This document shows, piece after piece, positions 17,645-26,107 of a DNA stretch of 64,000 nucleotides. The stretch's first letter is position 1, and each line of letters opens with the position of its first letter. The notes below the pieces were generated by a model. It was not told the DNA's origin and searched no databases. It saw only the letters and a program-made list of their open reading frames with translations. The DNA is taken from positions 1,612,001 to 1,676,000 of the forward strand of contig NZ_CP029463.1 of the NCBI RefSeq assembly GCF_003148385.1, read 5' to 3'. Made by a program: the position numbers and the translations under genes. Source of the stretch: Flavobacterium sediminis (GTDB lineage Bacteria; Bacteroidota; Bacteroidia; Flavobacteriales; Flavobacteriaceae).

Positions 17645-19185
17645 ATGAAATTAAAACGAAAGAAAAGACTGCTCTTAAGTTTATCGGGACTCTTAGTGCT
17701 GCTGTTGACCAACTGTGAGAAAGACTATGAGGAAAGTACAACAAACTACAATCTGACAACCTCCCGTTTTGACATTCGGGTTCTGGATAGTGAACAGATC
17801 CTGTCCAATGCTAAGGTTATGGACGAATTACAAAAGATTGCAGGGCAAACCAAAGCACAAGCCACCGGAACGGGAACACCGATAGGTACTTCCCGAATCC
17901 TTTACAATTCAACCTACGGCTTTTCCGTAAACACCGCTTATGTGAAATACGTGGAAGATACCACAACGGGGAAACATTCCTATAACTTTCCGCTTACGCG
18001 GGATAGTTTGGTCACTTCCCATTTGGAAAATCTCTTGCTATCGTCGCGTTCCGACGGGAGTTACGATGCGTATATCGTAGAATATGGTTTTTCAAAGGAC
18101 GAATACAATGCTGTGTCTCAAACAACGCTGAACAACACAACGACTCGTTATTATCCGATAGATTTTGACACTTCGGTCTTCAACAGCGGCGAGTTAAACA
18201 AAATGGTGCTGGAATACAGTTGTGTAGAAATATGGTCATTGGAAGTCGTACCGGCGCATCAGGGTGACAACACAGGTGGGGAACTCTACACGGAAGAATG
18301 GGTATTGGTCTCCAACGAGTGTACCTGGAATTACTACGATGACGGAACAGATGGCAGCAGCGGAAGCACCACGACCACAACCGGAGTAGAGACCTCGGGC
18401 GGTGTAGGCGGTAGTGGCAGCGGAGGCAGTACCGGAGGTACAACAGGAGATAATTCTGATACCGGAGATAGCTGCAAAGGTTGTAGTGATGGCGCAATAA
18501 TTTCTATTCCGGCAGTTGAATCTGCTGTAGAACTAATCACACCTTGTAAAAAAATTTTAGATCAGTTGAATAACTCTGATTTTAAAGAGAAAGAACATAT
18601 TGTTAATAGTAGTTCTGCTTTTAATGCCGATCATGAGATAGGTTTTTCCCAAAATTCAGATAATAGCTTCAATGAACTTACAGCAGACGGGGGCATGCTT
18701 TAGATATTCCGATAAATAGTAATATGATTGGCTATATTCATTCTCATATAAATCGCTATGAGGTACCTGATAGTAATGGTGATGGAATCCCGGAGGAAGT
18801 AAAACCTATAAAAATGCCATCTCCGGGTGATGTGATTAAATTTCTTATCTTACTTCAAAATGCTGATAACAATGGAATACCTTTGTCAGATGTTTATGGA
18901 AGTATGTATTCAGCAGTAAATGATTATACATTAAAATTTACAGGAGACATTCAGGATGTTCTGGCAAATATTAATAATCTAAGAACTTTAAAGAATAATA
19001 AAACATTGGATAAAAAATACATGGAATATTTTAAGAAATATAAACTTAACAGAGAAAAAGCCTTTTTAAAATTTCTAAAAAATGAGATAGGGATTGAGGG
19101 TATAAGGCTTTTTAAAATAAACGGTAAAACGGTTAAGGAAAAGTTTTTAAATGAAAATGGAGGAGTATCTTCTCAAGACTGTTAG
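17645..19185 (+). pseudogene. Lipoprotein with JAMM-metalloprotease-like C-terminal domain, frame broken at a G5 run
   Basis: As read, the frame stops at 18703 (352 residues) and a second frame runs 18724-19185. Adding one G to the G-run at 18689-18693 joins them into a 513-residue protein. Residues 1-24 are a lipoprotein signal (LLTNC, acylated C24); ~230-275 are a Ser/Gly/Thr linker; the C-terminal part has HSH (H366, H368) and SPGD (S393, D396), the H-x-H ... S-x-x-D pattern of JAMM/MPN zinc peptidases, with E331 in DHEIGF as candidate general base. The architecture (anchored stalk, linker, variable enzymatic tip) recalls polymorphic effectors. The break may be a sequencing deletion or real switching. 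Functional assignment is inferred from motifs only. Confidence 0.6.
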
Positions 19186-19214
19186 TAAATTAAATAATTT
19201 TTAAAATTGAAATA

Positions 19215-19790
19215 ATGATTAAAAAGATAATATTAATATTCATTTTAATAATCAACTTATTGGGTTGTAAAGCACAAATCATATCATCTTCGCAAAATAT
19301 AATACCTATAGAAGATTATATAACATATCCTTACGATGTTCCTGAAGGATATTATATAAAAGATGTAAATAATTTATTTGATAAATATATTGGTACATGG
19401 ACTGGAATTTATGATGGTAAAAATTATGAATTTGTTGTTACGAAATATACATCTTCTTTTTTAGAAATTGCAATGGATGAATTAATAATCCGTTACAAAA
19501 TAACAGATGCTTCTACCGGAAATGTGATTATAGATACTACTCCTCTTTTAGATGATTCACCAATGATGATAACAGGAAGCTATCTGGATGAAAATGGTGA
19601 AACCTATCATTTAGAGTATATGGGAGAAGATTTCATATGTGGTCAGAACGGTTATGTACTAATAGCTGTTGTGAATAACAATACTCAGATGAATTTAGCA
19701 TATGCTGTTAAAGGAGAGAAAACGACTGATTGTTTAACCGGGACAGCAGAACAGGTGTTGCCTCCTTTTATCACTTTGACGAAACAATGA
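19215..19790 (+). CDS. DUF6705-type lipoprotein
   Basis: 191 residues with a lipoprotein signal peptide (LLGC, cysteine ~18). It begins the mature part with the IIPIEDYITYPYDVPEGYY and YIGTWTGIYDGK segments typical of the DUF6705 family found in Flavobacteriaceae, often in clusters beside variable lipoproteins. It lies 29 bp after the JAMM-like gene in the same direction. A role as cognate partner or immunity protein of the upstream lipoprotein is inferred from position, not shown. Markedly AT-rich, like the 3' part of the preceding gene. Confidence 0.7.
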   Translation: MIKKIILIFILIINLLGCKAQIISSSQNIIPIEDYITYPYDVPEGYYIKDVNNLFDKYIGTWTGIYDGKNYEFVVTKYTSSFLEIAMDELIIRYKITDASTGNVIIDTTPLLDDSPMMITGSYLDENGETYHLEYMGEDFICGQNGYVLIAVVNNNTQMNLAYAVKGEKTTDCLTGTAEQVLPPFITLTKQ

Positions 19791-19909
19791 TGCCACTTTA
19801 TAATGTGAAATGGATTCGGTTTATGAATTTATGTTCTTTTATAAAACTTTAACAAAATATACATTTTTTCTGTATCCGAGATAGGTTCAGGCTGTCGTAT
19901 ATTTGTGAT

Positions 19910-19976
19910 GGTTAATAGCAGTAATTTTATTTCTTATCAAGAACATTTAGTCCCGAAATCCTTTCGGGACTTTTTG
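19910..19976 (+). ncRNA. Putative short transcript within repeat copy B
   Basis: Bounded by the TATATTTG box at 19898-19905 and the hairpin at 19949-19971. It is the near-identical partner of the putative transcript in copy A. No ORF or known RNA family is recognised. Confidence 0.3.
19949..19976 (+). terminator. Rho-independent terminator in repeat copy B
   Basis: Stem 19949-19958 with 19962-19971, 3-nt loop and following T-run, identical to the hairpin in copy A. Confidence 0.8.
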
Positions 19977-20079
19977 TTTTTAAAATGTAATGTATCGTAT
20001 TTTATTGTAAAAATTCTGCTTCAGCTAAATAAATGGGTTATTTCTGAACAAAGCAGGATCAAAAAATAAGACTGTAAAA

Positions 20080-20898
20080 CTAAATCATAAACTGAAAAGT
20101 AAAGTTGTACTTTTCACGCAAATATTTACAACTAATATATTTGCCTTTTGAGATAGAGTTTTCTTTAAAAGTAAGGGAATCTAAATTTAATTCTAAGGCT
20201 TTTTGGGGATAATAATCTTTTCGTTTGGGATGTTTCGGATAAGCTACATTTAAGGTTTTGTTCCAGAGTTTATTATTGATAATATGAAAAATAAAGTTAA
20301 TACAATCTTGTCGGTGAATTAAATTAACCGGAGCTTCCGGATTATCAATGTTACTTTTTCCTGCAATGTGATAAATAGGATGTCTATCTTCACTTATTAA
20401 TCCTCCGAATCGTATAATGGTAGATTGAAAGTGTGTGTTATAACGCAATCGATTCTCTGCTTCTAAGAGTTGCTTACCTCTTTCGTTATTTGGGTGAGGA
20501 GCTGTGTCTTCATAGATGGTTTGCATAGGAAAGCTGTCCGGAAATACGGCAGTTGAACTTACGAAAATAATATGTTCAATCGTTGATCTTTCAATTATCG
20601 GGAGGCAGTTTTCTATTTTTTTTACTAAACTTTCAGGGGAATCTGCTTTAAATCGGGGAGGAAAGTTGATGATTAGAATCTGACTACCGTCTAAAAAATG
20701 GTCAAAATTTCCAAAAACTTCGTTCTCTTTCAATTCTACTAAGTACGGAATAATGTTTTTGCCTTTTAAAAGGTCATGATTAGCGACAGAAGTTGTGGAG
20801 CCCTTAACAAGGTAATCCTGCTCCAGAAATTGTTCAGCTAACGGTAAACCAAGCCAACCGCAGCCTAATATAGAAACTTGTTTTTGCAATTTTGCCAT
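20080..20898 (-). CDS. NAD(P)-dependent epimerase/dehydratase-like protein (YeeZ-type)
   Basis: 272 residues. The N-terminus VSILGCGWLGLPLAEQFL is a Rossmann nucleotide-binding loop (GCGWLG, ~12-17); residues ~110-116 have the FVSSTAVF strand of the extended short-chain dehydrogenase family, and RFGGLIS near 160. A typical Tyr-x-x-x-Lys pair is not clearly seen, as is common in YeeZ-like members. Its ATG overlaps the stop of the upstream gene by one base (TAATG), showing translational coupling. Substrate unknown. Confidence 0.75.
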   Translation of the reverse strand: MAKLQKQVSILGCGWLGLPLAEQFLEQDYLVKGSTTSVANHDLLKGKNIIPYLVELKENEVFGNFDHFLDGSQILIINFPPRFKADSPESLVKKIENCLPIIERSTIEHIIFVSSTAVFPDSFPMQTIYEDTAPHPNNERGKQLLEAENRLRYNTHFQSTIIRFGGLISEDRHPIYHIAGKSNIDNPEAPVNLIHRQDCINFIFHIINNKLWNKTLNVAYPKHPKRKDYYPQKALELNLDSLTFKENSISKGKYISCKYLREKYNFTFQFMI

Positions 20899-21248
20899 TA
20901 CGAATCTTTTTTTACTAAAACATATTGGTCATTTTCAATAGTCATATACCCCTGATCATACAAAAAATAATAGGTATTCCCGTTTTTGGTGTGATAAATG
21001 GAAGTCATGAATTCAAAATCAAACCCCTTACTTAATAATTTGGTCCGACTGATTTTTGTTTTTCCATCAGGATTCAACTCATTTAAGATACGATAATTTT
21101 TGCGCAATTTATTATTAATATTCCGCATTAGATTATTATGATCTTTATTCATTTTATTATTGTAGGCATTACGACAGCTATCACTGCAAAATTTTTTATC
21201 TTCACGGCCTACAATTTTTTCTCCGCATTCTAAACAAGTCTTACTCAT
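20898..21248 (-). CDS. Zinc-ribbon hypothetical protein
   Basis: 116 residues. The N-terminus carries CLECGEKIVGREDKKFCSDSC, a four-cysteine zinc-ribbon (C5, C8, C21, C25), followed by a basic helical part RNINNKLRKNYRIL. The C-terminal ~50 residues have aromatic beta-strands (NGNTYYFLYDQGY). It overlaps the preceding gene by four bases (ATGA) and the next by one, so the three genes are translated as a unit. Function unknown; nucleic-acid binding is possible from the ribbon and basic helix. Confidence 0.75.
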   Translation of the reverse strand: MSKTCLECGEKIVGREDKKFCSDSCRNAYNNKMNKDHNNLMRNINNKLRKNYRILNELNPDGKTKISRTKLLSKGFDFEFMTSIYHTKNGNTYYFLYDQGYMTIENDQYVLVKKDS

Positions 21249-21742
21249 GATTTTTCCCTTTTATAGTTAAAGAGCATTTCTTCGCCCGATTTCTCAAAAA
21301 CAACATAAATGTTTATTTCGTTATCGGATACTTTTTCAAAGGTAAAGCGGTCAAAATAAACGCGGTTTTCATCCTGTTTCACTAAACGGAATGTTTGTTT
21401 TTCATCTGCTTTTTCCCAGCCTTTCAGGTCAGGGCCGAAATGTTTGAGCTCTAAAAAAAGCGTATTGTCTGCTTCAATAATATGTCCTAACTCATAAAAG
21501 ATCACCTTGTCATTTTCGAGAAACTTAAAGCAAAATAGCATTGTATTACCACTTGGTTGATCCCAAAATTCTTCGCAGGTTCCTCCCATGGCTTCACCCC
21601 GCCAGGTTCCGGAAATCCATTTTACATCCTGTAAAGTAGCTTTAGGGGAACCTTTTTCATCATTATAGGTTAGGGTGTTTTGCCCTATGGCTTTACCCGA
21701 TAAACTTAATAGTAATAAGATGGAAAATAAATGCTTAAGCAT
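21245..21742 (-). CDS. DUF6265-type exported protein
   Basis: 165 residues with a signal peptide ending AIGQ at ~21. The mature protein begins with a WISGTWRGEAMGGTCEEFW segment and goes on with FKFLENDKVIFYE and FDRFTFEKV strands, the lipocalin-like pattern of DUF6265 proteins. It is the first of three overlapping genes (with the zinc ribbon and epimerase). A ligand-binding periplasmic role is inferred from the fold only. Confidence 0.75.
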   Translation of the reverse strand: MLKHLFSILLLLSLSGKAIGQNTLTYNDEKGSPKATLQDVKWISGTWRGEAMGGTCEEFWDQPSGNTMLFCFKFLENDKVIFYELGHIIEADNTLFLELKHFGPDLKGWEKADEKQTFRLVKQDENRVYFDRFTFEKVSDNEINIYVVFEKSGEEMLFNYKREKS

Positions 21743-21757
21743 AGGAAAAAGTTTAAA

Positions 21758-23284
21758 TTATTTTAATTTTTTTAGTTTGTATAGATCATGTCTTCGATCC
21801 TTGAGTGTCTGAACACTCCCGTGTTCATGTAATTCTTTCAGAACATCGATGTCAACATCAACGATCAGAGTCATTTCTGTATTCGGAGTAGCTTCGGCTT
21901 TTACACCATTGCTTGGAAAAGCAAAATCTGAAGGGGTAAAGACAGCTGCTTGTGCATATTGGATATCCATATTATTTACTTTAGGCAAGTTGCCTACACA
22001 TCCGGCTATGGCAACATAACATTCATTTTCAATAGCTCTGGCCTGTGCACAATGACGTACACGTGTATAACCGTTTTGTGTGTCGGTCAGAAAAGGAACA
22101 AATAAAATATTCATTCCCTGATCAGCCATTAATCGAGATAATTCCGGGAACTCAACATCATAGCAGATAACGATTCCTATCTTTCCGCAATCGGTATCAA
22201 ATGTCTGAATGGTATTGCCTCCGGTTATTCCCCAATGGAAAATTTCATTTGGGGTAATGTGTATCTTGCGATACATATCGAATGTTCCGTCCCTACGACA
22301 AAGGAATCCTGCATTATACACATGGTTTTCTTCAACAAAAGGCATACTTCCGGTAATGATGTTGATATTGTATGATATGGCAAATTCTTGCATTCTCTTG
22401 CGAACGAGTTCTGTATATTTTGCCAATTCTTTAATGGCTTCTGCTTCAGACAGGTGATTGTAATCTGCCATGAGCGGAGCAGTGAAGAGTTCCGGAAACA
22501 TAGCAAAATCACTGCCATAACCTGAAACAGCATCGATAAAAAATTCTACTTGTTCAAATAAGGCTTCCAGATTTGCTAAAGGACGCATTTGCCATTGGAT
22601 CAAACCTAATCGAATGACACTTTTTTCAACATTGATGAGTTTTTTGTTTTCTTCGTAGTAAATGTTATTCCAGTCAAGTAAAACCGCATATTCTTGCGAT
22701 CGTTTGTCGCCTTCTAAATAATTCCGCATCACACGTACCGGCTGAAAGTCATTGCTTAATTGAAAAGTCAGAACAGGGTCATATATCTCTTTTCGGTTAA
22801 CTTTATCAATATATTCTTTAGGAGACATTTCGTTTGCAAATTGACTATAATGTGGAATTCTACCGGAGAAGACAATGGCTTTTAAATTCAGTTGTTCACA
22901 CAATTCTTTCCGGGCATCATACAGACGTCTTCCTAAGCGTAGTCCGCGATATTTAGGGTGTACAAATACGTCGATACCATATAAGATGTCTCCTTCTTCT
23001 GTATGTGTAGTGAACTTGTAATTGCCGGTTACTTCTTTGTAGTTGTGAGTTTTATAAGCTAGTTTTTCAGGAACAATAATTGAAAGAGCAGAACCTACAA
23101 CGACGTCATCTGCTAAAATTACTAATTGCCCTTCCGGAAAAATATCAAGTAATTTTTTGATGTCGCTCTCAGCCCAGTAGGAATTTTCCATGTCAGGATA
23201 GGCTTCTATCATGGAATTTCGCAATTGTTTATAGTCTTCGATCTGTAAGTTTCTTAATTCTACTTTTTTTATTTCTTGGCGCAT
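21758..23284 (-). CDS. Bifunctional GNAT acetyltransferase / carbon-nitrogen hydrolase (nitrilase superfamily)
   Basis: 508 residues, two domains. Residues ~5-200 form a GNAT acetyltransferase with the acetyl-CoA loop YRGLRLGRRLYDAR (~112-125). Residues ~222-505 are a nitrilase/amidase domain with the full catalytic triad: E265 in FPELFTAP, K340 in YRKIHITP and C374 in IVICYDVEFPE. The same fusion is widespread in Bacteroidota and known from Bacillus YhcX. It probably hydrolyses an amide linked to a small metabolite; the substrate is not known. It lies 15 bp upstream of the DUF6265 gene. Confidence 0.9.
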   Translation of the reverse strand: MRQEIKKVELRNLQIEDYKQLRNSMIEAYPDMENSYWAESDIKKLLDIFPEGQLVILADDVVVGSALSIIVPEKLAYKTHNYKEVTGNYKFTTHTEEGDILYGIDVFVHPKYRGLRLGRRLYDARKELCEQLNLKAIVFSGRIPHYSQFANEMSPKEYIDKVNRKEIYDPVLTFQLSNDFQPVRVMRNYLEGDKRSQEYAVLLDWNNIYYEENKKLINVEKSVIRLGLIQWQMRPLANLEALFEQVEFFIDAVSGYGSDFAMFPELFTAPLMADYNHLSEAEAIKELAKYTELVRKRMQEFAISYNINIITGSMPFVEENHVYNAGFLCRRDGTFDMYRKIHITPNEIFHWGITGGNTIQTFDTDCGKIGIVICYDVEFPELSRLMADQGMNILFVPFLTDTQNGYTRVRHCAQARAIENECYVAIAGCVGNLPKVNNMDIQYAQAAVFTPSDFAFPSNGVKAEATPNTEMTLIVDVDIDVLKELHEHGSVQTLKDRRHDLYKLKKLK

Positions 23285-23468
23285 AAAGTGTTGGTTTTAA
23301 GTAAAGATAATAAAAATATTTTCCGTTTACAAACGGTTACAATTATTTACAACCGAAATTAAGTGGATAAATACCGAATAAATTTTGCGACTCATTTCAT
23401 CTTTGCCTCGTCAAACAGTGTAATTGTTGACAGTAAATTATTTTTTAACATTTTAATTTTTATACGCC

Positions 23469-23789
23469 ATGAAAAACAGAGTTCAATTAATCGGACATGT
23501 AGGTCAAGAACCGGAAATCAAAAATTTAGAATCAGGAAAGTTCGCCAGCTTTTCAATTGCCACAAATGAAAGCTATACTAATTCTAAAGGAGAAAAAGTA
23601 CAACAAACGGAATGGCATAGAGTTGTTGCTTGGGGAAAAACAGCACAAATTATCGAACAGTATGTAACCAAAGGAAAAGAGTTAGCCGTTGAAGGCAGAT
23701 TGTCACATAGAAACTATGAGGATAAAGAAGGCGTTAAACATTATGTAACGGAAGTGGTTATTAATGAGGTTATGTTTCTGGGTAAATAA
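23469..23789 (+). CDS. Single-stranded DNA-binding protein (SSB), first copy
   Basis: 106 residues. The OB-fold of SSB is complete: NRVQLIGHVGQEPEIK at the N-terminus, FSIATNE, TEWHRVVAWGKTAQIIEQYVTKGK near residues 48-70, and a final VMFLGK strand. It binds single-stranded DNA. It ends right at the OB-fold and has no Gly/Pro linker or acidic DDDIPF-type tail used to recruit replication partners, so it is probably an accessory SSB. The start ATG matches the family N-terminus; a 68-residue frame overlapping the start in another phase is not real. Confidence 0.88.
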   Translation: MKNRVQLIGHVGQEPEIKNLESGKFASFSIATNESYTNSKGEKVQQTEWHRVVAWGKTAQIIEQYVTKGKELAVEGRLSHRNYEDKEGVKHYVTEVVINEVMFLGK

Positions 23790-23805
23790 TTTAAAAGATA
23801 AGGAT

Positions 23806-24129
23806 ATGAAAAATTCAGTTCAATTAATCGGTTATGTAGGTCAGGAACCGGAAATAAAGATTTTAGAGGAAGGGAAAAAATTAGCGAATATTTCTATGGC
23901 AACCAATGAAGTATATTTCAGGGAAAATGGTGACAAAGTAGAAAAAACAGAATGGCACAGAGTTGTTGCTTGGGGAAAAATTGCAGAGATCATTGAGAAA
24001 TATGTAGTAAAAGGAAAGAAGATTGCCGTTGGGGGTAAATTAACGCATAGGAGTTATGAAGATAAAGAGGGAAATACCTGTTACGTTTCAGAAATTCTAG
24101 CAATAGAGATTACCTTTTTAGGAAATTAA
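23806..24129 (+). CDS. Single-stranded DNA-binding protein (SSB), second copy
   Basis: 107 residues from the ATG at 23806, chosen because MKNSVQLIGYVGQEPEIK aligns with the start of the first copy; a frame beginning at 23764 overlaps the end of that gene. TEWHRVVAWGK is identical in both and the rest is clearly paralogous, so this is a tandem duplication. It also lacks the acidic C-terminal tail. The two genes are 16 bp apart and end in a shared terminator. Confidence 0.87.
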   Translation: MKNSVQLIGYVGQEPEIKILEEGKKLANISMATNEVYFRENGDKVEKTEWHRVVAWGKIAEIIEKYVVKGKKIAVGGKLTHRSYEDKEGNTCYVSEILAIEITFLGN

Positions 24130-24157
24130 AAAAAGCGGTCAATTGACCGCTTTTTTT
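24126..24157. terminator. Bidirectional rho-independent terminator
   Basis: Perfect palindrome around GCGGTCAATTGACCGC with flanking A and T runs, between the second SSB gene and the convergent NTF2-like gene. Confidence 0.85.
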
Positions 24158-24659
24158 AATTTTTACTTTCTAGTATTTTGTTTTCCAAAGGTGACTTGAT
24201 GGTTACTACTTCTTTAGCATTTTCGTTAGGGATTGTCATGGACAGAACATAATGTTTAATCTTCCATTCCCCTTTTTCGCGAATCAGAATACCACTTCCC
24301 CGACAAAGTTTCATCTGGGTATCCAAGAGTTCGTCGAACCAAACTGTTTTTTTATCGGACGACAAATAAATATGTCTTTCAAGAGCTATGAAATTCCATG
24401 CTTTTCCCCTGTCAAAATAAGGTTTGGCAAACGCCATGAATTCTTTTTTGGTCCAATTTTCAGTAGCATCAGTACCAATGTAAATAGATTCGTCAGACAA
24501 TAGGTGAAAGTAGGCATCAAAATCTGCCCTGCCGGCAGCAGCATGCCAGTTATCTAAAATTTGGTTGATCTCTTTTTTTATCTTTTCATCATCTGAAATG
24601 TTCTTTTGGAAAGAAAACAAACTACAGATAATTAAAAAGAAAATACCTTTTTTAAACAT
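24156..24659 (-). CDS. Exported NTF2-like (DUF4440/SnoaL) protein
   Basis: 167 residues with a hydrophobic export signal at residues 1-18. The mature protein has IKKEINQILDNWHAAAGRADFDAYFHLL and a later GEWKIKHYVLSMTIPNE, the cone-shaped NTF2-like fold of DUF4440 proteins. No catalytic residues can be assigned. It begins 3 bp after the ammonium transporter gene, so it is probably co-transcribed with it. Function unknown. Confidence 0.78.
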   Translation of the reverse strand: MFKKGIFFLIICSLFSFQKNISDDEKIKKEINQILDNWHAAAGRADFDAYFHLLSDESIYIGTDATENWTKKEFMAFAKPYFDRGKAWNFIALERHIYLSSDKKTVWFDELLDTQMKLCRGSGILIREKGEWKIKHYVLSMTIPNENAKEVVTIKSPLENKILESKN

Positions 24660-24662
24660 ATA

Positions 24663-25996
24663 TTAAAGCTTTTCATCGTGTTGCGATAAATCTAAGCCAA
24701 TGCGCTCAGCTTCATCAGATACGCGTAAAGGTATAAATAAATTAGTTACTTTATATAAAAGTAAAGCTCCGAAAAAGGTGAAAGCAGATACAAGGATCAA
24801 TGCTAGCATGTGATGACCGAAAACTGACCACCCACCATGTAATAGACTGGCATTTTCACCTTCTGCAAAAATAGCAGTAAGAATCATTCCCATGATACCA
24901 CCAACACCGTGACAGGCGAAAACATCCAATGTATCATCAAAAGCTTTTAATTTTTTCCAGTTAACCATCAGGTTAGAAACAATAGCTGCGGCAAATCCGA
25001 AGAAGATACTTTTAGGAATCGAAACAAATCCGGCTGCAGGTGTTATTACAACTAAACCGACAACGGCTCCGATGCAGGCATTCATTGCAGAAACTTTTCT
25101 TCCGTTGATTCGGTCAAAGAATATCCAGGTTACCATAGCAGAAGCAGATGCAATAGTTGTTGTAGCAAAAGCCATAGCGGCTGTTCCGTTTGAAGCTAAA
25201 GCAGATCCGGCATTAAAACCGAACCAACCGAACCATAGCATACCTGTTCCCAATAGCACAAAAGGAATATTGGTTGGAATGTGTTCACTGTTCTTTCTTT
25301 TTCCTAAAACCAAAACACCTGCTAAAGCAGCAAAACCGGCACTCATGTGAACAACGGTTCCACCGGCAAAATCTTTAACCCCGAAGAAACTTCCTAATAG
25401 CCCGTTCGGATGCCAAACCATGTGGCAAAGCGGTGCATATATAAAAACAATGAATAAGCAGATAAATAATAAATAGGAAATAAACCGAACTCTTTCTGCA
25501 AAAGATCCGGTTATGATGGCCGGAGTAATTACGGCAAATTTCATCTGAAATAAGGCAAACAGTACAAAAGGGATTGTACTGGCTAATGCATTATGAGGTA
25601 ACGAAGAGACATTGTTGAAGAAGAGAAAATCTAATGGATTGCCGATTAATCCATAAGTTGTTCCTCCGATTTCAAAACCGATAGGAGAGCCAAAAGACAA
25701 ACTAAAACCGACAATTACCCATAGTAAACTTACAACACCCAAAGAAATAAAACTTTGGAGCATAGTGGAAATGACATTTTTTTTACCGACCATCCCCCGT
25801 AAAAGAACGAAAGTCCGGGAGTCATCAACAAGACAAAAGACGAAGAGGTTAATAGCCAAGCAACATCAGAAGTGTTAATGTTGTCTTCTGAAAGAAACTG
25901 ATCTTTTAAATCATTTGAACCAGTCCAAAATAAACTGGTAATAGCAATAAGGGTAATCAAAGCAAAAGAAATAACCCATCTTTTCTCTATTTTCAT
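24663..25996 (-). pseudogene. amt: Ammonium transporter, frame broken at a C5 run on the plus strand
   Basis: Two frames together encode one Amt channel that moves ammonium across the inner membrane. The 5' frame from ATG 25996 gives a signal-like first helix and ends its homology with TPGLSFFYGG; the 3' frame continues with MVGKKNVISTMLQSF and includes DFAGGTVVHMSAGFAALAG, the family signature, and later transmembrane helices. One added base in the run at 25794-25798 restores a 444-residue protein. The break is most likely a sequencing error, since nothing else in the gene has decayed. No glnK gene is beside it. Confidence 0.8.
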
Positions 25997-26107
25997 AATT
26001 CAGTAGTTTTAACAAAACTAAAAAATATTTTGAAACACCCCTGTAAAAAATAGGGGTATTAACGCTTAAAAACAAAAAAGAGAATATTTGTTGTGTTTTT
26101 TTAAGGG

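Larger units (their letters stand above)
19843..19981 (+). repeat. 139-bp direct repeat, copy B
   Basis: Matches copy A (17271-17409) over its first 35 and last ~70 bases, with the same internal spacing and the same terminator. Together the copies frame the JAMM-like/DUF6705 gene pair. The remaining bases to the epimerase gene end at 20080 hold no feature I can support. Confidence 0.8.

Noticed and set aside
18180..18540. Minus-strand frames of 105 and 68 residues opposite the Gly/Ser linker
   Set aside because: The low-complexity repeat codons keep the reverse frames open; their products (Arg/His/Cys or Pro/Leu repeats) are compositional artefacts.
23363..23569. 68-residue plus-strand frame over the first SSB start
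   Set aside because: It overlaps the SSB gene in another phase and has no family signal.
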